Assembly: GCA_009841225.1 (NCBI GenBank)
Contig: VXMF01000032.1
Coordinates: forward strand, 1 to 39,534
Direction of reading: 5' to 3'
DNA length: 39,534 nt
DNA from: Terriglobia bacterium
GTDB lineage: Bacteria; Acidobacteriota; Terriglobia; Bryobacterales; UBA6623
Below the pieces are notes generated by a model. It did no database searches. It saw only the letters and a program-made list of their open reading frames with translations, and was not told the origin of the DNA. The number at the start of each line of letters is the position of its first letter. Position 1 is the first letter of the stretch. Below, in pieces: positions 24,679 through 31,895 of this stretch. Position numbers and translations under genes: made by a program.

Positions 24679-25543
24679 TTCGACGGGCGCGCCCGCTGAG
24701 GAATGCGGTCTTGCCGCCACTGCTAGGACTAACATTCTCTCCATGCCAGTTACGCAACTATCCGCTCTTCCCGATAGAACTTCCCGCGAGTCCGTCCTCT
24801 GGCGTTTTCTCGACCGCGGAAAGTTCGACGACCTTCTCAAGACCCGCGAACTTCACTTCTGCCGGGCGGACTGTTTCGACGACGACGAAGAGGGCATTCC
24901 TCCCGATTCTATTCTGTTACCACCCGACGAACATCCGCTGGACATCGAGACGGCATGTGCGCTGAGGCACGAGAAAGGATGGCACGCGCAAGTACGGGAG
25001 CAGTTCTATATCAGTTGTTGGCATCGCTTTCGAAAAGAGACGTTGAATCTCTGGGACAGTTATCAGAGTGCAGTAGCCATCGTGACCACCGTCGGACAAC
25101 TCCAGCAAGAGTTGAATCGTAGCCCCGAGGATATCAGCGTATTTTCGGTTCGATACGATGAGAGTGCGGTCGAGAGTGACAACTTGTATCAGACGATAAG
25201 CTACAAGAGAGCAAAATACTCTTGGGAAAGGGAGTTTCGCTGTGTAATCAGTAGATTCAAGGAGGATCCTGGTTTGAATCGACACATAGACGCTCACAAC
25301 CATGCGCATGACAGGCCCTTGGAATCAAATCCTCCACTCGTATCGTTGCCTAAGGCGTACCGGGTACGGGTCGATCTACAGTTTCTAATGAACCAGGTCG
25401 TCCTTGGCCCACGAATGGGCGACGACGAACGAGAAGCTATCAGGTGCTCGGTGCGTAAGGTCGGGCTGAATGTGGATGTGGCGGACTCCGCGCTTCGGCC
25501 GTCATCCCTGCTGGTACTTCCCGAGCTCTCGCAGGTGACGTAG
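24656..25543 (+). CDS. DUF2971-like protein, third gene of radical SAM cassette
   Basis: The 295-residue product contains 'LWRFLDRGKFDDLLKTREL', 'CRADCFDDDEEGIPP', 'QFYISCWHRFRKETLNLWD', 'ISYKRAKYSWEREFRCVI' and 'VVLGPRMGDDEREAI'. This is the pattern of DUF2971-like proteins ('WSMYG' and 'K...W..E.E.R' regions). I chose ATG 24656 because a strong GGAAAGG precedes it; this overlaps the radical SAM gene by 23 nt. The first 45 codons upstream in the frame lie inside that gene and are rejected. DUF2971 has no established activity, but the conserved Glu/Arg suggest nucleic-acid or nucleotide chemistry. The final 258 bp before the next gene (25544-25802) contain nothing I can support. Confidence 0.7.
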   Translation: MAFDRPSNSTGAPAEECGLAATARTNILSMPVTQLSALPDRTSRESVLWRFLDRGKFDDLLKTRELHFCRADCFDDDEEGIPPDSILLPPDEHPLDIETACALRHEKGWHAQVREQFYISCWHRFRKETLNLWDSYQSAVAIVTTVGQLQQELNRSPEDISVFSVRYDESAVESDNLYQTISYKRAKYSWEREFRCVISRFKEDPGLNRHIDAHNHAHDRPLESNPPLVSLPKAYRVRVDLQFLMNQVVLGPRMGDDEREAIRCSVRKVGLNVDVADSALRPSSLLVLPELSQVT

Positions 25544-25802
25544 TCGAGGACTAGCTCTGAGACGACCTCAAACGGTGTCTTAAGGCTGAGGAATCTCGAC
25601 GTTATGTTTGCTGGTACCACGAAGAGAGATGCTTGGTCGCCTCTACTCGTCGGAGTTTGAGATCGGGGATCACCCCGAGGCCATGAACCCGGAATCGCCA
25701 TGCGCTAGGTCGTGTTCGGAGCGAAACGGCCGGACAACATGTCACTCCGTACCAAGTTGACTGGACGGGACGAGAAGGGCGCGTGCCGGACTCGGGCGTC
25801 AG

Positions 25803-26474
25803 CTACGTGACGACGACCGCCAGCAACTCTTGAAGGCGCGCCACGAGATTCGCGCGATCGACGTCAACGTTGGTAAGGAATTCGCGGTGCCGCCGCGAGC
25901 CTCGCCAAGTCGGGCACCCGGGCGGTTCGGGCAGAAGCGTGTCGATCAAGCCGAGGTCGAAGCGGTAGAGAATGGTGCCGTGGTGAAGCAACGTGCGGCG
26001 GAGGCGCCGCTGGGCATGGCCGGCGAACTTGCGGTTGCGTAGCGCGAGATCCGTCGACTGGATGGTAACGGCAGGAATGGCGAGCGCGTCGACCACCGCG
26101 CCGAGTAATGTTGCGTAGCTACCGGCGACGTCTGCGAGAGCCGGGCGCGCGTCGAGCGAGAGAATCAGGGCGTAGTTGAGGCAGCCGGGACCGAGGACAA
26201 CCGCTCCGCCGCCGGATTCACGGCGGAGGATCGGGATGTCGCGAGCTGCACAGGCCTCCAGGTACGCCCAAGCATCCGCGGCACCGTTGCGGGGCAGGAC
26301 GACGGCGGGATGAGCGGCCTCCCAGATGAGCAGGTGCTCCCCTCCTCGAAGACTGGTCTGTGTGTCGCCGGCGTGGACGCCGGCGCACCGGGCACGCTCA
26401 ACGCTCTCTAGAATCTCCCGTTCTGCGCGCAGACCCTCGGCGGGCGGCACCACCCCGACGTCGATGAACTCCAT
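25803..26474 (-). CDS. lplA: lipoate-protein ligase (LplA/LipB fold)
   Basis: This 223-residue protein has the BPL/LplA-LipB signature: 'ILRRESGGGAVVLGPGCLNY' (lipoyl-binding loop), 'RKFAGHAQRRLRRTLLHHGT' containing the catalytic Lys, and 'YRFDLGLIDTLLPEPP'. It should attach lipoate to a carrier lysine using ATP. The ATG at 26474 gives a compact start. It is divergent from, and only 32 bp from, the operon that encodes a GcvH-like carrier, so that carrier is its probable substrate. It lacks the C-terminal accessory domain of E. coli LplA. The dispersed hairpin at 26367-26389 lies within its coding sequence, near the N-terminus. Confidence 0.85.
   Translation of the reverse strand: MEFIDVGVVPPAEGLRAEREILESVERARCAGVHAGDTQTSLRGGEHLLIWEAAHPAVVLPRNGAADAWAYLEACAARDIPILRRESGGGAVVLGPGCLNYALILSLDARPALADVAGSYATLLGAVVDALAIPAVTIQSTDLALRNRKFAGHAQRRLRRTLLHHGTILYRFDLGLIDTLLPEPPGCPTWRGSRRHREFLTNVDVDRANLVARLQELLAVVVT
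26367..26389 (+). repeat. REP-like hairpin, copy 1
   Basis: A 7-bp perfect stem (GCCGGCG...CGCCGGC) encloses the loop TGGA and is followed by GCACC. It has 21 of 23 bases in common with copy 2 at 27657-27679, and the two differing bases pair with each other. It lies within lplA, antisense to the gene. Confidence 0.7.
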
Positions 26475-26506
26475 GGGGGCTGGCGGTACAATCCGGGCAA
26501 TCAAGG

Positions 26507-27733
26507 GTGACTGATTCTGCCGCGACGGAACGGACGGGGGCAGTCTATCTGGACTGCGCCGCCACCTGCCCGCTGGATCCACGGGTGGCCGCAGAACTGC
26601 GGCGGTTCTCCGAGGCGGAGTTCGGGAACGCCGGCAGCCGGACGCACGATTTCGGGCGGCTCGCCCGGCAGGCGGTGGAACGGGCGCGGGCACACGTCGC
26701 GCGCGTCGTGGACGCGGGCCGGAACGAGGTGGTGTTCACGAGCGGCGCGACGGAGGCGAACAACCTCGCGATCCTGGGGCTCGAGGCGTTCGGACAAGAG
26801 CACGGCCGGAAGCATCTGGTCAGCACGCGGATCGAGCACCACGCGGTGCTGGAACCGTTGCGCGCCCTCGCCGAGCGCGGGTTCGAGCTGACGCTTATCG
26901 AGCCGGAGCCGGGAGGCTGGGTCGATGCCGGCCGCGTAGCCGCCGCGGTTCGCCCCGACACGCTGCTCGTCTCGGTGATGCACGTGAACAACGAGACGGG
27001 CGTCGTGCAGCCGGTTGACGCGATCGCGGATCGGATGGCGGACGCTGGGTCGGAGGCATTCCTGCACGTCGACGCGGCGCAGGGGTTCGGCAAGGCGATC
27101 GAGCCGCTGCGGTCGAAACAGATTGATCTCATCAGCATCAGCGCGCACAAGATCTGCGGTCCCAAGGGCATCGGCGCGCTGATCGCCCGCCGGCGAGGAA
27201 CGGTTAAGCTGCCGCTCACACCGCTGCTGCACGGCGGCGGGCAGGAAATGGGGCTCCGGCCTGGGACGCTGCCGGTTGCGCTGATCGCCGCGTTCGGCCG
27301 CGCCGCAGAGCTGGCGCTCGAAGAGCATGCGGCGCGTCGCGACGCCGCGGCGGCGTTCGAACGGCGCCTGCTCGACGGACTCGCGCCCCTTGCGCCGCAC
27401 GTGAACGGCAACGCGGAACGCCGGATCCCGTACATCCTGAACCTGTGGATCCCGGACTGGGACAAGGAAACCCTGATCGAGGCGTGGGCGCCGTTCGCGG
27501 CGATCTCGGACGGCGCCGCCTGCACGTCGCAGTCGTACACGTGCAGCCACGTGCTGGCGGCGATGGGAGTCGAAGGGCAAGCGGAGACGGGCGCCGTCCG
27601 GCTGTCGTGGTGTCATCTGACGGAGGAGCCGGACGTGGCGGCGATGGTTGAGGCTTGCCGGCCTGGAGGCCGGCGCACCAGTGGGACCACGGGCGGGCTC
27701 TCCGAGCGGGTCGCGGCGGGCAGGCCGTCATGA
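26507..27733 (+). CDS. cysteine desulfurase (NifS/IscS-like)
   Basis: This 408-residue fold-type I PLP enzyme begins 'AVYLDCAATCPLDPRVAAEL' and has 'VVFTSGATEANNLAILG', 'IEHHAVLEPL', 'LVSVMHVNNETGVVQPV', and the PLP-Lys in 'SISAHKICGPKGIGALI'. The catalytic Cys is in 'ISDGAACTSQSYTCS'. It takes sulfur from cysteine for Fe-S clusters or other sulfur carriers. It starts at GTG 26507, only 32 bp from divergent lplA; a TACAAT hexamer at 26487-26492 could be its -10. The next gene overlaps (ATGA). The last 20 residues ('GGRRTSGTTGGLSERVAA') are unlike the family. They come from a hairpin repeat at 27657 in the gene's 3' end, which extended the reading frame. Confidence 0.92.
   Translation: MTDSAATERTGAVYLDCAATCPLDPRVAAELRRFSEAEFGNAGSRTHDFGRLARQAVERARAHVARVVDAGRNEVVFTSGATEANNLAILGLEAFGQEHGRKHLVSTRIEHHAVLEPLRALAERGFELTLIEPEPGGWVDAGRVAAAVRPDTLLVSVMHVNNETGVVQPVDAIADRMADAGSEAFLHVDAAQGFGKAIEPLRSKQIDLISISAHKICGPKGIGALIARRRGTVKLPLTPLLHGGGQEMGLRPGTLPVALIAAFGRAAELALEEHAARRDAAAAFERRLLDGLAPLAPHVNGNAERRIPYILNLWIPDWDKETLIEAWAPFAAISDGAACTSQSYTCSHVLAAMGVEGQAETGAVRLSWCHLTEEPDVAAMVEACRPGGRRTSGTTGGLSERVAAGRPS
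27657..27679 (+). repeat. REP-like hairpin, copy 2
   Basis: A 7-bp perfect stem (GCCGGCC...GGCCGGC) encloses the loop TGGA and is followed by GCACC. It matches copy 1 at 26367 with a compensatory base-pair swap. It lies in the same orientation, inside the 3' end of the cysteine desulfurase gene. Confidence 0.7.
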
Positions 27734-28215
27734 CACCGCGCCGTCCCGCCGGCGAGGTAATCCGCTACAAGCGCTCCCGCTTCGCGACCCGCCTCCCGAA
27801 GCACTACCGCTACACGCGGGCCCATTATTGGCTGCACCGCGAATCGGACGATGGTCCGTGGCGGATCGGCCTCACGACGTTCGCCACGCGGATGCTGGGC
27901 GACCTAGTAGAATGCAACTTTGCGCTGGCCGCGCGAGACCCGGTAAGGGTCGGTCAGCCCATCGGAACCATCGAGGGATTCAAGGCAATCTCGGACCTGT
28001 ACGCCGTGGCGGAGGGACGCTTCGCCGGGGCGAACGGGGCGCTCGACATGGACATCACGCTGGTCGAATCGGCGCCTTACGCGGACGGCTGGCTGTATGC
28101 CGTCGACGGCGCCGCCGACCCGGACAGCCTGGACGTGGACGGCTACATTTCGGTGCTCGACGCCACCATCGACCGGATGCTGGCCGCCCGGGGCGAGGGG
28201 GATCCCGATGCCTGA
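27730..28215 (+). CDS. GcvH-like lipoyl carrier protein
   Basis: This 161-residue protein resembles the glycine-cleavage H protein: 'RYTRAHYWLHRESDDGPWRI', 'GLTTFATRMLGDLVECNFA', and the lipoylation hairpin 'GTIEGFKAISDLYAVAEG' with Lys85. It is longer than GcvH (about 128) at both ends. No P, T or L subunit gene is present, so a glycine cleavage role is unlikely. Lipoyl carriers of this kind without the rest of the complex act elsewhere, for instance in the sHdr-LbpA sulfur oxidation system (family knowledge). The gene overlaps its neighbours by 4 and 8 nt, and a lipoate ligase is divergently encoded. It is a carrier dedicated to this operon. Confidence 0.85.
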   Translation: MTPRRPAGEVIRYKRSRFATRLPKHYRYTRAHYWLHRESDDGPWRIGLTTFATRMLGDLVECNFALAARDPVRVGQPIGTIEGFKAISDLYAVAEGRFAGANGALDMDITLVESAPYADGWLYAVDGAADPDSLDVDGYISVLDATIDRMLAARGEGDPDA

Positions 28216-29341
28216 GGCCCGCGCCGGCAATGGCGCGGCCCGCTACATCATGGTGGGGGGCTTTCTCGGCGCCGGGAAGACGACCGCGATCCTGCGCCTG
28301 GCGCACCACCTGACCGACGCCGGCCAGCGCGTGGGGCTGATCACGAACGATCAGAGCGTCGGCCTGGTCGACACCACCCTGGCCCGCGCCGAGGGCTTCC
28401 CGGTCGAGGAGATCACCGGCGGCTGCTTCTGCTGCCGCTTCAACACGCTGATGGACGCGGCAGACAAGCTGACCGCGGACGCCCGGCCCGATGTCTTCAT
28501 CGCCGAGCCGGTCGGCAGTTGCACCGACCTGCGCGCGGCCGTCAGCTATCCCCTGCGCCGGATGTACGGCGACGCCTTCGCGATCGCTCCGCTCAGCGTT
28601 CTCGTCGATCCCATTCGCGCCCTCCGCATCCTGGAGCTGGAGCCGGGCCGGTCGTTCTCCGAGAAGGTGCGCTACGTCTACGACCGGCAACTGGCCGAGG
28701 CGGACGTGATCGTCGTCAACAAGACGGACATCGTGGACGCCGGGCGTCTGGCGCGTCTGCGGCGGGGGCTCGCGGAGCGGTATCCGCAGGCGGAGGTAAT
28801 CGCCATGTCCGCCCGCGACGGCGACGGCGTGGCCGGCTGGTTCGACCGGGTGACGGGCGGCGCGCTCGGCCTGGACGCCTCGCCCGACGTCGACTACGAA
28901 ACCTATGCGGAGGGCGAAGCGCTGCTCGGCTGGCTGAACGCGACCGTGCGCATGACGGCCGGTGCGCCGTTCGACGGCAACGTGCTGCTGCGGGAGCTGG
29001 CCGGCCGGATCGCGGCCACCGTCGGGGCCGGTGAGATCGCCCACCTGAAGATGACCCTGACGGCGGAGGAGCTGCCGTCCGACATCGCCGTCCTGAACCT
29101 GGTGGCTGGCGACCGCGGGGCCGAGATGGCGCACACGCTGAAGGCGCCGATCGACGCGGGCGAGCTGATTCTGAACCTGCGGGCCGAGGCGGACCCGGAA
29201 CTGCTCCACGACGCCGCGCTTGCCGCCCTCCGCGGGTGGGAAGCCGAGGCCGCGGGCCGTCGCACGGCGATCGATCACATCGAGCACTTCCGGCCTGCGA
29301 AGCCGGAGCCGACGTACCGGATGGCGACCGCCTCCGCCTGA
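28208..29341 (+). CDS. G3E GTPase, CobW/HypB/UreG family
   Basis: This 377-residue GTPase has the P-loop 'VGGFLGAGKTTAILRL', the metal-binding CxCC motif in 'ITGGCFCCRFNTL', a 'DVFIAEPVGSCTDLRAAV' switch region, and the guanine-specificity 'IVVNKTDIVD'. G3E GTPases insert metals (Ni, Zn, Co) into partner enzymes. Here the CxCC motif is intact. The ATG at 28208 overlaps the lipoyl carrier by 8 nt and lies 22 nt before the next gene's start. It most likely loads or inserts a metal or cluster into one of the operon's Cys-rich proteins. The C-terminal 150 residues are less conserved and have no CobW C-terminal motif that I can see. Confidence 0.85.
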   Translation: MPEARAGNGAARYIMVGGFLGAGKTTAILRLAHHLTDAGQRVGLITNDQSVGLVDTTLARAEGFPVEEITGGCFCCRFNTLMDAADKLTADARPDVFIAEPVGSCTDLRAAVSYPLRRMYGDAFAIAPLSVLVDPIRALRILELEPGRSFSEKVRYVYDRQLAEADVIVVNKTDIVDAGRLARLRRGLAERYPQAEVIAMSARDGDGVAGWFDRVTGGALGLDASPDVDYETYAEGEALLGWLNATVRMTAGAPFDGNVLLRELAGRIAATVGAGEIAHLKMTLTAEELPSDIAVLNLVAGDRGAEMAHTLKAPIDAGELILNLRAEADPELLHDAALAALRGWEAEAAGRRTAIDHIEHFRPAKPEPTYRMATASA

Positions 29342-29363
29342 TCGCCGAGAGCATGAGACTGCG

Positions 29364-29771
29364 ATGAGCGACCGCGAGCGGACCGAGCCGAAAGCCCCGG
29401 AGGGCGGCGGCGCCAGCGCCGGGCCGGCCCTGGTCTACTGCCGCTGCGCCTACGCGCGCGTCGTGCCGCTGAAGGTGAAGGACGGCGTCCTGGAAGCGCT
29501 TGCCGCCTCCGGAGTCGACTTCGACGCGGCGCCCGACCTGTGCGAGATGTCGGCGCGGCGCGATCCGCGCCTGAAGGAGATCGCGAGCGCCGGGCCGGTG
29601 AAGATCGCCGCGTGCTATCCTCGCGCGGTCCGCTGGCTGTTCAACGACGCCGGCTCTCCCCTCGACAAGGAACAGGTCACGATCCTGAACATGCGCGAGC
29701 AAACGGCGGAAGAAGTGGCGGCCGCCATGCTGAACGGCGACTCCGAACCCGCGACGGAGGAGAAGGAATGA
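29364..29771 (+). CDS. small Cys-containing protein, possible Fe-S or thiol carrier
   Basis: I do not recognise this 135-residue protein. Conserved-looking cysteines occur in 'LVYCRCAYARVVP' (CxC), 'DLCEMSARRD' and 'IAACYPRAVRWLF'. The arrangement resembles the N-terminal part of heterodisulfide-reductase-like or F420-hydrogenase accessory domains, with CxC followed by isolated Cys-x-Met and Ala-Cys-Tyr-Pro. The start ATG at 29364 follows a gap of 22 nt, and the stop overlaps the ferredoxin start (ATGA). It probably carries electrons or sulfur between the lipoyl carrier and the ferredoxin. That is inference from neighbours. Confidence 0.65.
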   Translation: MSDRERTEPKAPEGGGASAGPALVYCRCAYARVVPLKVKDGVLEALAASGVDFDAAPDLCEMSARRDPRLKEIASAGPVKIAACYPRAVRWLFNDAGSPLDKEQVTILNMREQTAEEVAAAMLNGDSEPATEEKE

Positions 29772-30676
29772 GCGGGGCCGGCGCGCTCTCGCTGCCCGTC
29801 CTGCAGGTCGCCCTCTACGAAGGGCGCGGCGCCGAGCCGATCGACGCCGGCCGCCGCTTCGCCCTGATGGGCGCCCTGCTCGATCGCGGCTACCGCGTGA
29901 CGCGGGTCACCGAGGGGGCCGCCGCGCGCGCCGACGACGGCAACGCGCTCGCCGTCCTCGGCCGGTTCAGCGACGATCAGCCGGCCGACGCGCTGGGGAC
30001 GGACGGCGGCGGCCGCGTCTGGTTCCGGGACATCGGGGACCACACGCCGGACGCCGTGATCGCGCAGGTCGAGGCGATCCGGGCGGAGTGCGACGCCCGC
30101 GAGCCGGGCGGCTGGAAGCCGTGGTTCCCGGTCATCGACTTCGACCGCTGCACCAACTGCATGCAGTGCCTCAGCTTCTGCCTCTTCGACGTGTACGGCG
30201 TGTCGAAGCAGGGGCAGATCCAGGTCCAGAACCACGACAACTGCAAGACCGACTGCCCCGCCTGCTCGCGCGTCTGCCCGGAGGTCGCGATCCTCTTTCC
30301 GAAGTACCGCCACGGCCCGATCCACGGCGGCGAGGTGAACACCGACGACGTGCGGCGCGAGGCGATGAAGGTGGACATCTCCGCCCTCCTCGGCGGCGAC
30401 ATCTACGCCGCCCTGCGCGACCGGAGCGCGAAGGCGAAGTCGCGCTTCTCGAAGGAGCGGGACGAGGAGCGCGCGCTGAAGGAGCGGCAGAAGTGCCTCG
30501 TCAAGCTGCAGGCGAACCTCGACATCCCGACCGAGGTGCTCGCCAGCCTGCCGACCCTCGACGAGATCCAGGCGAAGGCGGAAGCCGCGAAGCGCCGCGC
30601 GGAAGAGGCGGTGGAGGCCAATCTGGCCGCCGGCCGGGCCGGTGGCGAAACGGCCGGGGCCCGCCAGGAGTCCTGA
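29768..30676 (+). CDS. two-cluster 4Fe-4S ferredoxin with N- and C-terminal extensions
   Basis: This 302-residue protein has two Cys clusters: 'FDRCTNCMQCLSFCLFDVYG' (C-x2-C-x2-C-x3-C) and 'CKTDCPACSRVCPEVAILF' (C-x3-C-x2-C-x3-C). The second cluster's spacing is unusual for a bacterial ferredoxin. The first 110 residues form an unknown alpha/beta domain. The C-terminal 90 residues are a charged helix, likely a coiled coil ('EERALKERQKCLVKLQANLD' and onward). It likely supplies low-potential electrons to the radical SAM enzyme encoded 5 nt downstream. Overlap with the preceding gene is 4 nt. Confidence 0.85.
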   Translation: MSGAGALSLPVLQVALYEGRGAEPIDAGRRFALMGALLDRGYRVTRVTEGAAARADDGNALAVLGRFSDDQPADALGTDGGGRVWFRDIGDHTPDAVIAQVEAIRAECDAREPGGWKPWFPVIDFDRCTNCMQCLSFCLFDVYGVSKQGQIQVQNHDNCKTDCPACSRVCPEVAILFPKYRHGPIHGGEVNTDDVRREAMKVDISALLGGDIYAALRDRSAKAKSRFSKERDEERALKERQKCLVKLQANLDIPTEVLASLPTLDEIQAKAEAAKRRAEEAVEANLAAGRAGGETAGARQES

Positions 30677-30681
30677 TCCCC

Positions 30682-31875
30682 ATGGTGGTCGCCCTCGCCC
30701 GCCGGATGCTGACCGAGCCCGATCCGCGGGCGCTGCGCAAGCTCGTCTGGAACATGGGCGTCAAGGGGGTCCGCTCCGTCCAGCGCTACAAGCAGCGGCT
30801 GAAGCGCGGCGAGCACTTCCCGCCGTTCCTCTTCATCTCCGTCATCTCCGGCTGCCAGTTGCGGTGCCAGGGATGCTGGGTCGACGTCGAGGCGCCGAGC
30901 CGCAAGATCGAGCTGGACGAGCTGAACCGCATCGTCGGCGACGCGAAGGCGCACGGCAACAGCTACTTCGGCATCCTCGGGGGCGAGCCGCTGATGCACC
31001 CCGAGCTGTTCGATCTCTTCGCCGCGCACCCGGACTGCTACTTCCAGCTCTTCACGAACGGCCACCTGATCGACGACGCGCGGGCTAGCGAGCTGCGCCG
31101 CCTCGGCAACGTCACGCCGCTCGTCAGCATCGAGGGGACGTCCGTCGTCAGCGACGAGCGGCGCGGGCGCGCCGGCGTCCTCGACAAGTCGATCGCCGGC
31201 CTCGAGGCCTGCACGCGGAACCGCCTGGTCACCGGGGTGGCGACCAGCGTCTGCAAGACGAACATCGACGATCTCGTGCAGGAGGAATGGCTGCGCCGCC
31301 TGATCGGCATGGGCGTCCACTACGCCTGGTTCCACACCTACCGGGTGACGGGACCGAAGCCGTCGGTGGAACTAGCCCTCGACCCGGAGGAAGTGCTCCG
31401 CGTCCGGCGGTTCATCGTGGAGATGCGGGCCCGGCTCCCCATCGCCATCATCGACGCCTACTGGGACGACGAGGGGCAGGCGCTCTGCCCGATGGCGACC
31501 GGCGTCAGCCATCACATCAGCCCCTACGGCGACATCGAGCCGTGCCCGATCATCCAGTTCGCGACCGAATCGGTCTATGATCGCCCGAGCCTTTTTGAGA
31601 CGATGACGCAGTCCGCCTTCCTGAAGGACTTCCGCGAGACGGCCGCCGCGACGACGCGCGGCTGCATCGTGCTGGAGCGGCCCGACCTGGTGCGCGAGCT
31701 GGTCGACCGGCACGGGGCGCGCGACACGACGCAGCGGCAGACGGCGGCGGCCGAATTGTCCGCCCTGACCGGCCGCGGCAGCCAGCATGTCCCCGGGCAG
31801 GAGATTCCGGAGGAGCACTGGGCTTACAGCTTCGCGAAGAAGCACTGGTTCTTCGGATTCGGAGCCTATAGCTGA
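30682..31875 (+). CDS. radical SAM enzyme in the terpenoid operon
   Basis: This 397-residue radical SAM protein has the cluster-binding 'SVISGCQLRCQGCWVDVE' (C58, C62, C65), then 'YFGILGGEPLMHPELFDLF', 'YFQLFTNGHLIDDARASEL' and 'VTPLVSIEGT', the barrel strands. Cys residues in 'GQALCPMATGVSHHIS' and 'GDIEPCPIIQF' may bind an auxiliary cluster, as in SPASM/Twitch-type enzymes. It is not HpnH by its sequence, although the terpene context may invite that name. The gene starts 5 nt after the ferredoxin and ends 20 nt before the polyprenyl synthase. It probably modifies a prenyl chain or a cyclised product, perhaps inserting sulfur given the desulfurase and lipoyl carrier. That is inference. Confidence 0.87.
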   Translation: MVVALARRMLTEPDPRALRKLVWNMGVKGVRSVQRYKQRLKRGEHFPPFLFISVISGCQLRCQGCWVDVEAPSRKIELDELNRIVGDAKAHGNSYFGILGGEPLMHPELFDLFAAHPDCYFQLFTNGHLIDDARASELRRLGNVTPLVSIEGTSVVSDERRGRAGVLDKSIAGLEACTRNRLVTGVATSVCKTNIDDLVQEEWLRRLIGMGVHYAWFHTYRVTGPKPSVELALDPEEVLRVRRFIVEMRARLPIAIIDAYWDDEGQALCPMATGVSHHISPYGDIEPCPIIQFATESVYDRPSLFETMTQSAFLKDFRETAAATTRGCIVLERPDLVRELVDRHGARDTTQRQTAAAELSALTGRGSQHVPGQEIPEEHWAYSFAKKHWFFGFGAYS

Positions 31876-31895
31876 GCGCGCCTCCCGCAGACCCG

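Noticed and set aside
28055..29287. Minus-strand open frame of 410 codons opposite the G3E GTPase gene
   Set aside because: The plus strand has P-loop, CxCC and NKxD motifs; the antisense product has none.
30682..31875. Naming the radical SAM gene HpnH because a squalene-hopene-cyclase-like gene is nearby
   Set aside because: The sequence around its cluster motif and its C-terminal Cys pattern differ from what I know of HpnH, and no other hopanoid side-chain gene is present.
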